In this document: piece by piece, positions 46,866 to 58,000 of the stretch | Layout: each line of letters begins with the position of its first letter | Position numbering within the stretch: the stretch's first letter is position 1 | Source: Dastarcus helophoroides | Lineage: Eukaryota > Arthropoda > Insecta > Coleoptera > Bothrideridae | Assembly (NCBI GenBank): GCA_028583605.1 | Contig: CM053329.1 | Coordinates: forward strand, 18,123,955 to 18,187,954 | Direction of reading: 5' to 3' | Length of the DNA: 64,000 nt | Program-made: the position numbers and the translations under genes | The notes under the pieces: model-generated | What the model was told of the DNA's origin: nothing | The model's database searches: none | What the model saw: only the letters and a program-made list of their open reading frames with translations

Positions 46866-47890
46866 TATTCACAACTTTTCCTGAATTGACATTTGTGTTA
46901 CCTACATATTATTTGGAATAAGAAAAACTTCCAAATTGCAACGATGGACTGTTTTAATTCGAAATAAATCTAGTTTTTGACAAAAAAGGGGAATAATGTG
47001 TCACGTTACAATGAGAAAAAAATATTAAATCTAAAATGGCGGATTCAGATATCTGTCTATGTGGGTCAAACCACTGCTGGACAATTAATTGTCCCAGGAA
47101 GTGATTTCAGAGCACTTACCTTTCCCAGTTGAATAACTCTCTTCTTCGTCAATTACACCCACGATTTGACGACGTTACAGCCATTGTTCCCAGTTAATTT
47201 CACGTCTCGTGCCTACTAATGTGTTATGATATCGAATCTTAATCGTAAACTAACCTACAAAGGAGTGGCACCTAAGGTGGGGTTGCGCAAGGGAAAGTTT
47301 ACAACCCTTTAGTTCTCCAGAAACTTTCTAAATTTTATTACGCAATTCAGGTATGTACTCATAAAAAAAAGGGTTATTCGGCCCTTGGAAATGGGTAGAA
47401 ATCGTTTACTGCATCTCAAGTGGCGAGTTATTTATATTTAAACCTGATGCAATTCAGTTTTCTGAAATAGCTCGATTTTAAGGCTGAAAAGGATTTGGAG
47501 CTTTTAGAATTTATTATCTGTGGAAGAAATATGTCTGTAATATTACTTTATGGTACGTTGACCTGATAAATTTAAGTCGTAGTTTTTAATTTTACCAAAT
47601 TTATGGTTAGCTTGCTGTCACATTCTTATTCATAATAAATATATTAAACGTGGATATCAGATATCAGCTAGGAACTGAAACCCCATCATATTTGAAAGAT
47701 CTTCGAACATAAATTCTGCAATTTCAAGTCGATCTCATAGTTTTAAATTCATGGGAATTTTACTGAAACGCTGAAAACCACGAAAGACGGAATTTAGGAC
47801 GTCGCGATTTCTTGCAGTTTCAGCAAAAAGCCAAACCAAATCGAATATTTTGGAGCCAGTTGGTTCACTATTCATATGTAGTTTTTCGAC
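46866..47890. other. Unique DNA with an isolated donor-like site
   Basis: 47030-47300 is single-copy and less AT-skewed. On the minus strand a perfect donor GGGAAAG|GTAAGT (exon end at 47120) follows about 18 open codons rich in Asp/Glu, but all frames are soon closed upstream. It might be the end of an untranslated first exon. No other evidence supports a gene. Confidence 0.3.
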
Positions 47891-48833
47891 TTTTTTTAAT
47901 AAATTTGATATTTTCCGAAATTTCGAGGATTTTTTAATAAATGTACTTTCTTTAATTCCTAGTTTTTGATTTTTGTTCCTTGTTTTTCCAAAATTTTCAT
48001 TCAAATATCAAAATTTCTCGACTCCTTTTTGAAATTTTTTTCTCAATTTTTATTTCTCGAAATCTAAGTCAAAATGACTGACTTTAAACAAATTATTTAA
48101 TGTGAAAAATTTCTTTATCATTAATTAATATGGATTTTTTTTCGAAAATTCGATTTTATTACTTAATATTAATCCATTCTTCTTAAAAATTCATTCGACT
48201 TTTCATTTAAGAGATTTTCATTTTTTTCGGACCCAATCTACTAAATATTTAGGTGATTTTGAACAAGCTGTAACTTCAAAAATGGTTTTAAAGAATAGTA
48301 AAGTTACAGCTTTAAGTTTTTATTTTTTTAATATTGGGTTCTAAATGTTTTGCTTCAGAAAATTTTGATTAATCATAAGAAAACCATCGAAATCTTTGTT
48401 TCAAGCTTTTGCTTTCTGTTAAAAGGCTCTATGAACTTAAATATTGTCTTCTAAGGATAACACTCTGAAGTTCTTCTGAATAATTTAATTCTATTTAATC
48501 TGACTCATTTTTGGAATCTTTGCCATGATTTTTCGTCGAGTTATCGTAACCCAAATTAGAAGAGTCATTCTTAAATTAAGTAATCCGTTACAACCGTGCA
48601 GAAACTGAGTACTAAAAGCTCCAAACAATTCCCTCAAATCCTAGTTATTGATTATTTATAAATCAAAATTACTACCAGAAGGTTGATTGAAAAGTGGCAA
48701 AAGTTGCTTAATTGACTAATTCGCTTAACGGATTATTTCGCTTAGCGTTGAAAATAACTAACAAGTTCAAAAATATTTGATTGAAAATGTGGCAAAAATT
48801 GCTTAATTAACTAATTCGTTAGTTGATTAATTT
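47891..48833. other. AT-rich DNA before the telomere-like blocks
   Basis: 47891-48240 is degenerate low-complexity sequence. An 11-bp stem, AGCTGTAACTT with AAGTTACAGCT, lies at about 48250-48315. At 48675 and 48777 a ~103-bp direct duplication shares TTGATTGAAAA and GTGGCAAAA plus TTGCTTAATT. The 89-aa minus frame 47735-48004 is Asn/Lys/Phe-rich and not accepted. Confidence 0.5.
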
Positions 48834-49104
48834 TTCTAACCTAACCTAACCCAACCTAACCTAACCTAACCCAACCTAAACTAACCTAACCTAACCTAAC
48901 CTAACCTAACCTAACCTAACCTAGCCTAACCCAACCTAACCAAACCCAACCCAACCCAATCCAACCAAACCTAACCTAACCTAACCTAACCCAACCCAAC
49001 CTAATCTAACCTAACCTAACCTGACCTAACCTCCTCTAACCTCATCTAACCTAATCTAACTTAATCTAACCTAATCTAACGTAACCTAACTTAACTTAAG
49101 CAGA
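48834..49104 (-). repeat. Interstitial TTAGG block 1
   Basis: CCTAA pentamers on the plus strand, mixed with CCCAA, CCAAA and TCTAA variants. The G-rich strand is the minus strand. Confidence 0.95.
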
Positions 49105-49496
49105 ATCCGGAACTTAATAATTATTTTTCCTCGAAATTTTCGAGTTTTCTTTTAGATATTTTATCTTAGAACAGGAAATTCAAAGAAACATTTTTTTGAA
49201 AAATTTCAAACGATTTCCCAGAATGTCGAAATTTTCGAGTTTTTCTCGATATTTTGAATTTTTTTTTTGGAAACAAAACCGTTCTTCCAAAATCTCGATA
49301 TATCTTCTCAAAATCACATTTTCCCCCAAGATCTTTGAGTCTTTTTTCGATATTACAGCTTAAACCTGGATTCAGAGAAAAAATTTGTCGAAAAATTTCG
49401 AGCAATCTCATTGGCGATATTTTTTCCCCCTTTCGATTTTTTCTTAAAGTTTTCGAGTTTTTTTGAAACTTTCAAAGTTTTTTTAAAACCAACTTT
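49105..49496. repeat. Spacer 1 of the TTAGG composite array
   Basis: About 390 bp beginning GCAGAATCCGGAACTTAAT and ending AAAACCAACTTTGA. Shared internal marks include AAACCGTTCTTCCAAAATCT, TTAAACCTGGATTCAGAG and GTCGAAAAATTTCGAGC. Frames in it recur in the other spacers at the same place and look accidental. Confidence 0.9.
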
Positions 49497-49730
49497 GACC
49501 TAACCTAACCTAACCTAACCTAACCTAACCTAACCTAACCTAACCTAACCTAACCTAACCTAACCTAACCTAACCCAACCCAATCCTATCCAACACAACC
49601 CAACCTAACCCAACACAACCCAACCTAACCAAAGCCAACCAAACCCAACCTAACCTAACCTAACTTAACCTAACCTAACCTAACCTAAGCTAATCTAACG
49701 TAACTTAACCTAACCTAACCTAACCTAACT
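49497..49730 (-). repeat. Interstitial TTAGG block 2
   Basis: The first half is almost pure CCTAA, the second half mixed with CCCAA/CCAAA variants and then TCTAA/CGTAA variants, an order repeated in the following blocks. Confidence 0.95.
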
Positions 49731-50120
49731 GAAGCAGAATCTTTTAATCATTATTTTTACTCGAAATTTTCGAGTTTGGTTTTTGATATTTTATCTTAAA
49801 ACTGGAAATTCAAAGAAAATTTTTTTAGAAAAATTTCAAACGATCTCCCAGAATGTCGAAATTTTGTGTTTTTCTCGATATTTTGAATTTTTATTTTTGG
49901 AAACAAAACCGTTCTTCCAAAATCTCGATATTTCTTCTCATAATTACATTTTCCCTTAAAATTCTTTTTCGATATTACAGATTAAACCTGGATTCAGAGA
50001 AAAAGTTTGTCGAAAAATTTCGAACGATCTCATTGTCGATATTTTTTTTCCGCTTTTTGATTTTTTCTCAAAATTTTAGAGTTTTTTTGAAACCTTCAAA
50101 ATTTTTTCAAAACCAACGCT
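49731..50120. repeat. Spacer 2 of the TTAGG composite array
   Basis: It aligns throughout with spacer 1 with substitutions and short indels, sharing the GGAAACAAAACCGTTCTTCC and CCTGGATTCAGAG marks. Confidence 0.9.
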
Positions 50121-50400
50121 GACCTAACCTAACCTAACTTAACTTAACCTAACCTAACCTAACCTAATCTAACCTAATCTAGCCTAACCTAACCTAACCT
50201 AACCTAACCTAACCTAACCTAACCTAACCTAACCTAACCCAACCCAACCCTATACAACACAACCCAACCTAACCAAACCCAACGCAACCCAACCTAACCA
50301 AACCCAACCAAACCCTACCTAACCTAACCTAACCTAATCTAACCTAATCTAATCTAACGTAACCTAACCTAACCTAACCTAATCTAACCTAACCTAACTT
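50121..50400 (-). repeat. Interstitial TTAGG block 3
   Basis: CCTAA pentamers with the same internal order: a pure part, a CCCAACCC/ACACAACCC part, then a CTAATCTAACG part. Confidence 0.95.
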
Positions 50401-50806
50401 AAGCAGAATCCGGAACTTAATCATTATTTTTCCTCGAAATTTTCGAGTTCTGTTTTTGAGATTTTTTTTCTTAAAACTGGAAATTTAAAGAACAAGTTTT
50501 TAGAAAACTTTCAAACGATCTCCCAGAATGTCGAAATTGTTGTGATTTCTGGATATTTTGAATTTTTATTTTTGGAAATAAAACCGTTTTTCCAAAATCT
50601 CAATATTTCTTGTCAAAATTACATTTTCCCTTAAAATTTTTTAGTTTTTTTTTCGATATTTCTCAGAATAAACCTGGATTCAGAGAAAAAGTTTGTCGAA
50701 AAATTTCGAGCGATCTCATTGCCGATATTTTTTTCCACCTTTTGATTTTTTCTCAAAATTTTAGGGTTTTTTTGAAACTTTCAAAGTTTTTTCAAAACCA
50801 ACTTTG
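50401..50806. repeat. Spacer 3 of the TTAGG composite array
   Basis: Same order of marks as spacers 1 and 2. It is particularly close to spacer 4 (both have GGAAATAAAACCGTTTTTCC), indicating recent duplication of this pair. Confidence 0.9.
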
Positions 50807-51019
50807 ACCTAATCTAACCTAACCTAACCTAACCTAACCTAACCTAACCTAACCCAACCCAACCCTATCCAACACAACCCAACCTAACCAAACCCAACCA
50901 AACCCAACCTAACCTAACCTAACCTAACCTAACCTAACCAAACCCAACCTAACCTAACCTAACCTAATCTAACCTAACCTAATCTAACGTAACCCAACCT
51001 AACCTAACCTGTCTAACTT
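50807..51019 (-). repeat. Interstitial TTAGG block 4
   Basis: The shortest block. CCTAA pentamers with CCCAACCC, CCAAACCC and CTAATCTAACG variants. Confidence 0.95.
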
Positions 51020-51422
51020 AAGCAGAATCCGGACCTTAATCTTATTTTTCCTCGAAATTTTCGAGTTTTGTTTTTGATATTTTAGCTTAAAACTGGAAAT
51101 TCAAAGAAACATTTTTTAGAAAAATTTCAAACGATCTCCCAGAATGTCGAAATTTTCGTGTTTTTCTCGATATTTTGAATTTTTATTTTTGGAAATAAAA
51201 CCGTTTTTCCAAAATCTCAATATTTCTTCTCAAAATTACATTTTCCCTTAAAATTTTTGAGTTTTTTTTTCAATATTTCTCAGATTAAACCTGGATTCAG
51301 AGAAAAAGTTTGTCGAAAAATTTCGAGCGATCTCATTGCCGATATTTTTTTCCACCTTTTGATTTTTTCTCAAAATTTTAGGGTTTTTTTGAAACTTTCA
51401 AAGTTTTTTCAAAACCAACTTT
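51020..51422. repeat. Spacer 4 of the TTAGG composite array
   Basis: Nearly identical to spacer 3 over most of its length. Confidence 0.9.
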
Positions 51423-51769
51423 GACCTAATCTAACCTAACCTAACCTAACCTAACCTAACCTAACCTAACCTAACCTAACCTAACCTAACCTAACCTAAC
51501 CTAACCTAACCCAACCCAACCTAACCCAACCCAACCCTATCCAACACAACCCAACCCAACCTAACCAAAACCCAACCCAACCAAACCCAACCTAACCTTA
51601 CCTAACCTAACCTAACCTAACCTAACCTAACCTAACCTAACCTAACCTAACCTAACCTAACCTAATCTAACCTAATCTAACCTAATCTAACCTAATCCAA
51701 CCTAATCCAACCTAATCTAACCTAACGTAACCTAACGTAACCTAACCTAACCTAACCTAACCTAACTTA
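51423..51769 (-). repeat. Interstitial TTAGG block 5
   Basis: The longest block, with two long pure CCTAA stretches separated by CCCAACCC/CCAAACCC variants and ending in CCTAATCTAA and CGTAA variants. Confidence 0.95.
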
Positions 51770-52180
51770 AACAGAATCCGGAACTTAATCATTCCCTTTC
51801 CTCGAAATTTTCGAGTTATTTTTTGATATTTTATCTTAAAACTGGAAATTCAAAAACAATTTTTTAGAAAAATTTCAAACCATATCCCATAATGTCGAAA
51901 TTTTCGAGGTTTTCCAGATGTTTTGAATTATTTTTTTTTTGGAAACAGAACCGTTCTTCCAAAATGTCGATATTTCTTCCCAAAGTTACATTTTTCTTCA
52001 AAATTTTTGGTTTTTTCTTTCAATATTTTAGATTAAAACTGGAAATTCAGAGAAAAAATTTGTTGAAAAATTTCGAGCAATCTCATTTCCCAAATTATCG
52101 ATATTTTTTCCAGCCTTTTGATTTTGTGTCAAAATTTTCGAGTTTTTTTGATACTTTCAAAGTTTTTTCAAAATCGACTT
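51770..52180. repeat. Spacer 5 of the TTAGG composite array (most diverged)
   Basis: It starts ACAGAATCCGGAACTTAATC and keeps the GGAAACAGAACCGTTCTTCC mark, but is more diverged and is not followed by another TTAGG block, so this is the edge of the array. The 115-aa frame 51892-52239 is Phe/Lys-rich and spurious. Confidence 0.85.
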
Positions 52181-54048
52181 TAAAGAAACCTTTATTTTTT
52201 AAATTAGAAAAACCTGGTGTCTTCAAATTACGAGATTAAATCAAAATTTCGAATTTAAAGTAGAAAATTTCCAGTTTAATAAATCGAAATTTTTTCTTAA
52301 AATTTAAACCTAAAGTCCAGAACTTAACCTAATCTTTGAGCTCTAAACATAAAGAGTTTTTGAGTTGTTTGTTGAAAGATTAATTTTAGCTTCAAAATTT
52401 TGTCTGTAAGAAATTTTGAAAAATAAAATTTGAAACTATTTTATTTTATACGATCAATTTTTTTCCCAAATTTTGGACTTCAAATGAGAAACTTTGACTC
52501 GAACTTTGAAAATGTTTCTCCAGTATTTGCCACAATTTTGTTTTCTTCTTTTCAAAACTTCGACCTTAAACCCTGAAATCGAATTGAAAAAAATCGGAGT
52601 TTATCTCCAAATTTAAATTTTAAATTAGAAACTGTGACTTTAGAACCAAAATTTTAGGTTTTTTCTCAAGATTTTTGATGAAAGTTTTGGTTTAAGTCTA
52701 AAAGTTTCGAATTTAAATGCGAAATAATGAAAAAGAAACATTTGAAACAATTCGATTTTAAAGAATTCAATTTTTTTATTTAACCTTCAACTGCAAAATT
52801 TCGCCTAAAAATTGAACAGCTAAATTTAAAGGTTTTCTCCAATTGTTTGTTAAAATTTTAATTTTAATTCCAAAAATCGTTGAATTTGAAATTTCAAAAA
52901 ATAATTCAAAGTCATTTTAAATAGTCAAAATTTTTCCCAAAATTGGGAATTCAAATGCAAAACTTCGACCTTAAACTCTAAATTTTTTCTCAAGTTTTTT
53001 GCAATATCCTGATTACGTTTTCAAAATTTTGACCCGAAACTTGAAATTTTGGGAAAAGTCTCGAAAGTCTCAAAATGTTTTTATTTTAAAGAAGTCGAAG
53101 TTTTACTCGAAATTTAGGATTTTACATTTGAACCTTCGAATTTTAGGTCAAAATTTCAATTTTTTCTCAACGTTTTTTGTGAAAGTTTTGGTTTAAGTTT
53201 GAAAGTTTTGTCTTTAAATTCGAAATTACGAGCTATTTACTGGAATTTTGAGAATAAAAGTTATTAAAGGAAACTAAAAAATAAAAAGCTGAAACTTTTT
53301 GTTAACCTGGAATTATGAAAAAAATCGAGATAAAAAAATACTGAATTTATATGAAGATAAAAATTACAAAAAATTCAAAGGCTGAATTGGTTAATGTAAA
53401 AGTCATTAGTTTGCAGAAAAATCAAAAAAATAAAAATACAGGGTTGTAGAATTTTGAAAAAGAGTCGAAGTTAAAAAAATCAAGGGGAATTGGATGATAT
53501 GAAAGTAGTTAGGGGCCAAAAAAACCCAAACAAATTAACAATTGAGACTTGTTAACCTGGAATTAAAAAAAATTGTAATTTAAAAACTTTGGAATTTATA
53601 TTAAACTGAAAAATCAGAACGAAATTGAAAATTGAAAATGTAAAAGTAGATGGCAAAAAAATAAACATAAAAATTGAGACTTGTAAACATGGAATTATAA
53701 AAGAAAAATCGAATTTTATAAACCTCAGAATTTACCCAAAAAATCAAAAAAATTGGAAACGAATTTAAAGTTCAAATTTGATAAAATGATAGTCGCTGGT
53801 TGGCAGAAAAAAAATCAAAATTGGAGATTTCTGAAGCTGCTATTTAAAAAACAAAATCGAAATTTAATAAACAAAATTGAAATTTAAAAAATAACCAAAT
53901 TTATAATAAAGTAAAAAATTCGTAGAAAATTCAAGTCAGGATTATGTGAAAGTCGTAGGAAAAAGAAATAAAATAAAAATTGAGACTTGTGGACCTAGAA
54001 TTAAAAAAGCAATCCAAATTAAAAATATCACTCGAAATTTATATTATA
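52181..54048. repeat. Degenerate A-rich low-complexity DNA
   Basis: 52181-53220 is AAATTTCGACTTTAAA-type sequence. 53220-54048 becomes strongly A-rich with loosely repeated phrases such as ATTGAGACTTGTGAAC, GGAATTA and AAAGTCGTTAG, perhaps an old ~120-bp repeat. No gene is supported. Confidence 0.6.
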
Positions 54049-54543
54049 CAGGTTAAACCAAATTTGATTTCCACTACAGGGATCTCGTAAACCATTAGAG
54101 ATACAAGGAAGATGAAATAGGGAAAGTAGTGCAGAATTGAATGCTTAATAATTTTCCGCTAAGAAAACAATTAAATTTCAATTCGTCTTGTTTTAATTTA
54201 GAGAAAACTGAAAATCGCTATTTTTAAAAATCAGCTGTAACTTGTTAATTAGAAGTCCGATTGAAAAAATTCAAAAACTGTAATTAGTTGTTTTTTGGGA
54301 CCTTTTCATTGGTGTACGTTAATTTTTTGCAAATTAAACTGTTTCCAAGAAAATTATGTCAACTTTGTTATTTTTTAAGGATGCCAAATTAGATTTTATT
54401 ATTTTCGAATTTGGCATATTTTTCTGATTAATTTGACATGTGATGTGCCACACTTCAAATGTGGCAAAATAATTTTTTTTTAAACAAAAAAATTATAGTA
54501 GGCGTTGCAAGTGCCATAACTGTTAATAATAAAAATACAGTAC
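54049..54543 (+). repeat. Left TIR of the 2.4-kb element
   Basis: It pairs with the right TIR along its length, with landmarks ATTAGAGATACAAG, AGTGCAGAATT, CAACTAATTAC-like sequence, TGGCATATTTTTCTGATTAA and GTGCCATAACTGTTAATAAT. Divergence between the arms is noticeable, so the insertion is old. Confidence 0.85.
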
Positions 54544-55189
54544 CTAATTACGTAACAATAATTATTAAAAAAACTCAATATATTGTAACTAACTGGGCAA
54601 TATTTAAACAGTTATTAACGTGCTGGCACCTCTTTAAATGGATTAATTCTATGAAAAGTTGTAGATGTTTTAAAAATTTTGTCGGTAATTTTTACTAAAG
54701 CACTGAACTAAACACTGTGGCTTGTGATTATGTCCAAGAAGGTTTCACTCCTTTACCACATCGGCAATTAAATAAATAATTACGCGATAGGATTTCGCCA
54801 GCAGAACTGGCATTTTCAAGCGTACTAATCTAAAAAGATTAGCAAAAGATGCATCGGCGTCATCTACATTGAGATTCAAATCGATAATTTTTACAAAAAT
54901 TCTTTTAACATTAAATAGTTATTTGTGTAACGTGAAATATCTAACAATCTATCATTAGAAATGACTCTCATTTATGCACATTATCCTTCTTAAAATATTT
55001 AACTTCTAGAGAAGTCTAGAACGCACACTTACGTATCAGTTATGGGAAAGTTGTCCTTAATAAAGCCCTTGTTCCGAGAATTACGTAATTTAAAGGGAAT
55101 CATGCACGTTACGATTATTAATAAATATTTCAATAATATACAGTTTGCGATAATATTTTTGGTTTTTTAATAATAATTATTGCTTCTAT
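54544..55189. other. Interior of the 2.4-kb element, left part
   Basis: AT-rich with no recognisable coding sequence. A short inverted repeat, CTAATCT-AAAA-AGATTAG, lies at about 54825-54845. Confidence 0.5.
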
Positions 55190-55610
55190 AATGCACAGAC
55201 CAATAGGTTTGAACATTTATTAGATTCGAAGTTTGGAAACCAAATACCGGTTTCGATCTTGTTAGATCTCGTCAGTTTGGTATATCCAACTTGAATGCTA
55301 ATAAATGTTCCGACAATTCGAGTTGGATATACCAAACTGACGAGATCTAACAAGATCGAAACCGGTATTTGGTTTCCAAACTTCGACCAATAGGTTTGAA
55401 CATTTATTAGATTCGAAGTTTGGAAACCAAATACCGGTTTCGATCTTGTTAGATCTCGTCAGTTTGGTATATCCAACTCGAATGCTAATAAATGTTCCGA
55501 CAATTCGAGTTGGATATACCAAACTGACGAGATCTAACAAGATCGAAACCGGTATTTGGTTTCCAAAACTTCGAATCTAATAAATGTTCAAACCTATTGG
55601 TCTGTGCATT
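55190..55610. mobile_element. 421-bp double fold-back element
   Basis: The ends are AATGCACAGACCAATAGG and its complement. The interior is two consecutive hairpins about 187 bp apart, each with ~72-bp arms (GTTTGGAAACCAAATACCGG through TGGTATATCCAACT) around a short loop, so the whole is also palindromic. The copies are nearly identical. It has no coding capacity; the 80-aa minus frame 55298-55540 is generated by the palindrome. Confidence 0.88.
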
Positions 55611-55799
55611 AGAATCCTTGTCCTCTGGGAACTTTCCCAGAGAGCAACCGCTTCGCTAGGTGGCAGTGTTTCAACTGTTGGTAGTTTAGCTACCTATGAT
55701 TCGCCACTATACACGCCGCCTGGAGGGCTGCATGAATTTGTAGTCTAGGTTGCATTCTTCTTGCATACGAAATTATTGCTTTTTTAGGAACTGTATTTT
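55611..55799. other. Interior of the 2.4-kb element, right part
   Basis: GC-richer than the surroundings, with small stems (CTCTGGGAA-CTTTCCCAGAG at about 55622 and GGTAG-TTTAG-CTACC at about 55680). Origin unknown. Confidence 0.4.
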
Positions 55800-55967
55800 T
55801 TATTATTAAAAGTTATGACACTTGTATTGCCTACTATAATTTTTTTGTTTTAGAATAAAATATTAGTTCATTTAACCCACTTTACCACATTTGAAGTATG
55901 GCATGACATACATCAAATTAATCAGAAAAATATTCCAAATTCAAAAATGATAAAATCCAGTATAGCG
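55800..55967 (-). repeat. Tandem duplicate of the inner right TIR
   Basis: It aligns with 55968-56145: ATGACACTTGTATTGCCTAC versus ATGGCACTTGCATCGCCTGC, both followed by CCCACTTTRCCACATTTGAA. Confidence 0.8.
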
Positions 55968-56481
55968 TACTATATTTTTATTATTAACAGTTATGGCACT
56001 TGCATCGCCTGCTATAATTTTTTTGTTTAAAAATAAATAAAATACTTAATTTAACCCACTTTGCCACATTTGAAGTATGGCATGTCACATGTCAAATTAA
56101 TCAGAAAAATATGCCAAATTCGAAAATAATAAAATCTAATTTGGCGTCCTTAAAAAATAATAAAGTTGAGGTTATTTTCTTGAAAACAGTTAAACTCAGA
56201 AATAAATAATGTACACTAATAAAAAGGCCCCAAAAAACAACTAATTACATTTTTTGAATTTTTTCAATCGGGCACTTCAAATAAAGAAGTTACAGCTAAT
56301 TTTTAAAAATGGTGATTATTATTTTTTTCTAAATAAAATCAAGACGAGTTGGAATTCAATTGTTTTCTCAACGGAATATTATTAGGAGATGAATTCTGCA
56401 CTACTTTGCCCATTTAAGCTTTCTTGTATCTCTAATGGTTTAAGAAATCCTTGTAGTGGAAATTAAATTTGGTTCTACCAG
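55968..56481 (-). repeat. Right TIR of the 2.4-kb element
   Basis: Inverted partner of 54049-54543. Confidence 0.85.
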
Positions 56482-58000
56482 TATAAAAGTAAAAAATTCG
56501 AACGAAAGTCAAAGGCAGACTTGGATAACGTTAAAGTCGTTAGGTGATGGAAAAAAAATTAAAAATTGAGACTTGTGAACAAACAAATTTTGAAGAAAGG
56601 TCGACACTCTCGAAGTTCATAAGAAAATAAAAAATTCGATGATGGGACAATCGTTAAGAGGTACAAACACAAATTTTGTTAGGACATCGTTTAGATATAT
56701 ACAAAATATGAACGACTTGTAAAATTTTCTCAAGAAAAATTGTTAGTTGGTGATAAGTGAGTCGTGGAAAAGTAATAAGTATTATTCTGGCCAATTCAAG
56801 GGTCGTTAATACCTCTTCTGCCTGTAAACGACATTCAATGTTGTATTAAAAGTCGTTTGCAACCAAAAGTTAACGAGTTTGAAGGAACTTCAAGGTCATT
56901 AATAAGTTTGATATGAAAGTCGTTTTGAGGGAAGCATTACTAATCCAGCTATTGTGAAAATCGTTCAGTTAGCTGGGGATGATATTAATTTGAATTCTGA
57001 TGCATCTTAGGGGAGTTATTTTATTTTAAACAGAAAGTTTTACTGGTGGTAGTTGGTAATTTATTAAAATTATTTCAGTGGCAGTTGCGGTGTGGGGAGG
57101 GGGTTGAAAAAATTCTTGTAGTGATATTTAAAATTACTGAAGTTTCCTTCTCTCCCAGAGCAAATCCTAGTGATACCTCTGTGGTCAATTTAGGGATTAA
57201 ATCCATTCATTTTTAGATGACTCCTAAACTAGACTCATTTCTGCCCCAAAAGCAATCAATTTGACAGTTAATTAGAGGTAGGGTTTCCAATATTAAATGA
57301 GGGGGGATTTCAAATTTAGAAACTTTACCAGGCCTTTGACATTTTGAAGTCTATCGTGGTGCATATTTTTCCACTTTGAGGTGACGTTAACTCGTATGAT
57401 TAGGGCAATGGTGTGTGAGGCTATAAACGAAGAAGTAGGAAGAATGTCTAGTAAAATTTAAGTTAATTCCACATGACACTTGTTTGTGATTGAGTGCCAG
57501 AATCGTATTATATTTCAATGAAGGTAATAATAAGGCAGTATAAAAAGTAGTTTTTATTCTAATTTACAATAAGCTAATTTACAATAAACTAATTTACAAT
57601 AAACTTCTTATGCTAAATTTAACTTAAAAGGTCAGTTTGAAATTGGTAAGTATACATATTCTACTAGCGTATTAGAACAATTCTTTTTTTAATATACATA
57701 TTTAGTACACAACATTCAAATACAATTGTATGTTTAACTAAATTTGTTTAATTGCTTTGGCTTCCTTAATGTTTACTAACAACTGTAACTCACTGCAAGA
57801 ATTCATTGTTGTTAATTTTAACACAGTATCACTGTTTAAATTCTAATTATTCAGAAATCAATACAATGTTTACATATTTTTTAATACACATGATTATGTA
57901 CATAACATTTACAAACTCAATACATATAAATAACACAAGTAAATTATGTACGTATTCATTGTGAACAAAAACTTAAACACTTTAATATTTAGGAATCCTC
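56482..58000. other. Unique AT-rich intergenic DNA
   Basis: A three-copy 17-bp repeat, CTAATTTACAATAAA, sits at about 57557-57605. The segment 57640-58000 is rich in TACATA and ATACA words. No gene or RNA feature is seen. Confidence 0.45.

Larger units (their letters stand above)
54049..56481. mobile_element. 2.4-kb element with ~500-bp terminal inverted repeats
   Basis: The ends read CAGGTTAAACCAAATTT and, inverted, CTGGTAGAACCAAATTT; TATA flanks both sides and could be a 4-bp (or TA) target duplication. The TIRs span 54049-54543 and 55968-56481. The inner part of the right TIR is duplicated in tandem (55800-55967). No transposase is recognisable in the interior, so the element is non-autonomous. 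A separate double hairpin is nested at 55190-55610. The 79-aa frame 54459-54698 lies half in the TIR and is not accepted. Confidence 0.82.

Noticed and set aside
47111..47220. Coding exon on the minus strand ending at a perfect donor
   Set aside because: All three frames close within about 20 codons, so only an untranslated exon could be argued.
48834..51769. True chromosome end
   Set aside because: Sequence continues more than 12 kb beyond the last block and blocks are interrupted by spacers, so these are interstitial in this window.
49166..52239. Recurring ORFs in TTAGG-array spacers as a telomere-associated gene
   Set aside because: Frames differ in length and phase between spacers, and the Phe/Lys-rich product lacks retroelement motifs such as reverse transcriptase.
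54459..54698. 79-aa ORF as transposase of the 2.4-kb element
   Set aside because: Half lies inside the inverted repeat, and there is no catalytic motif.
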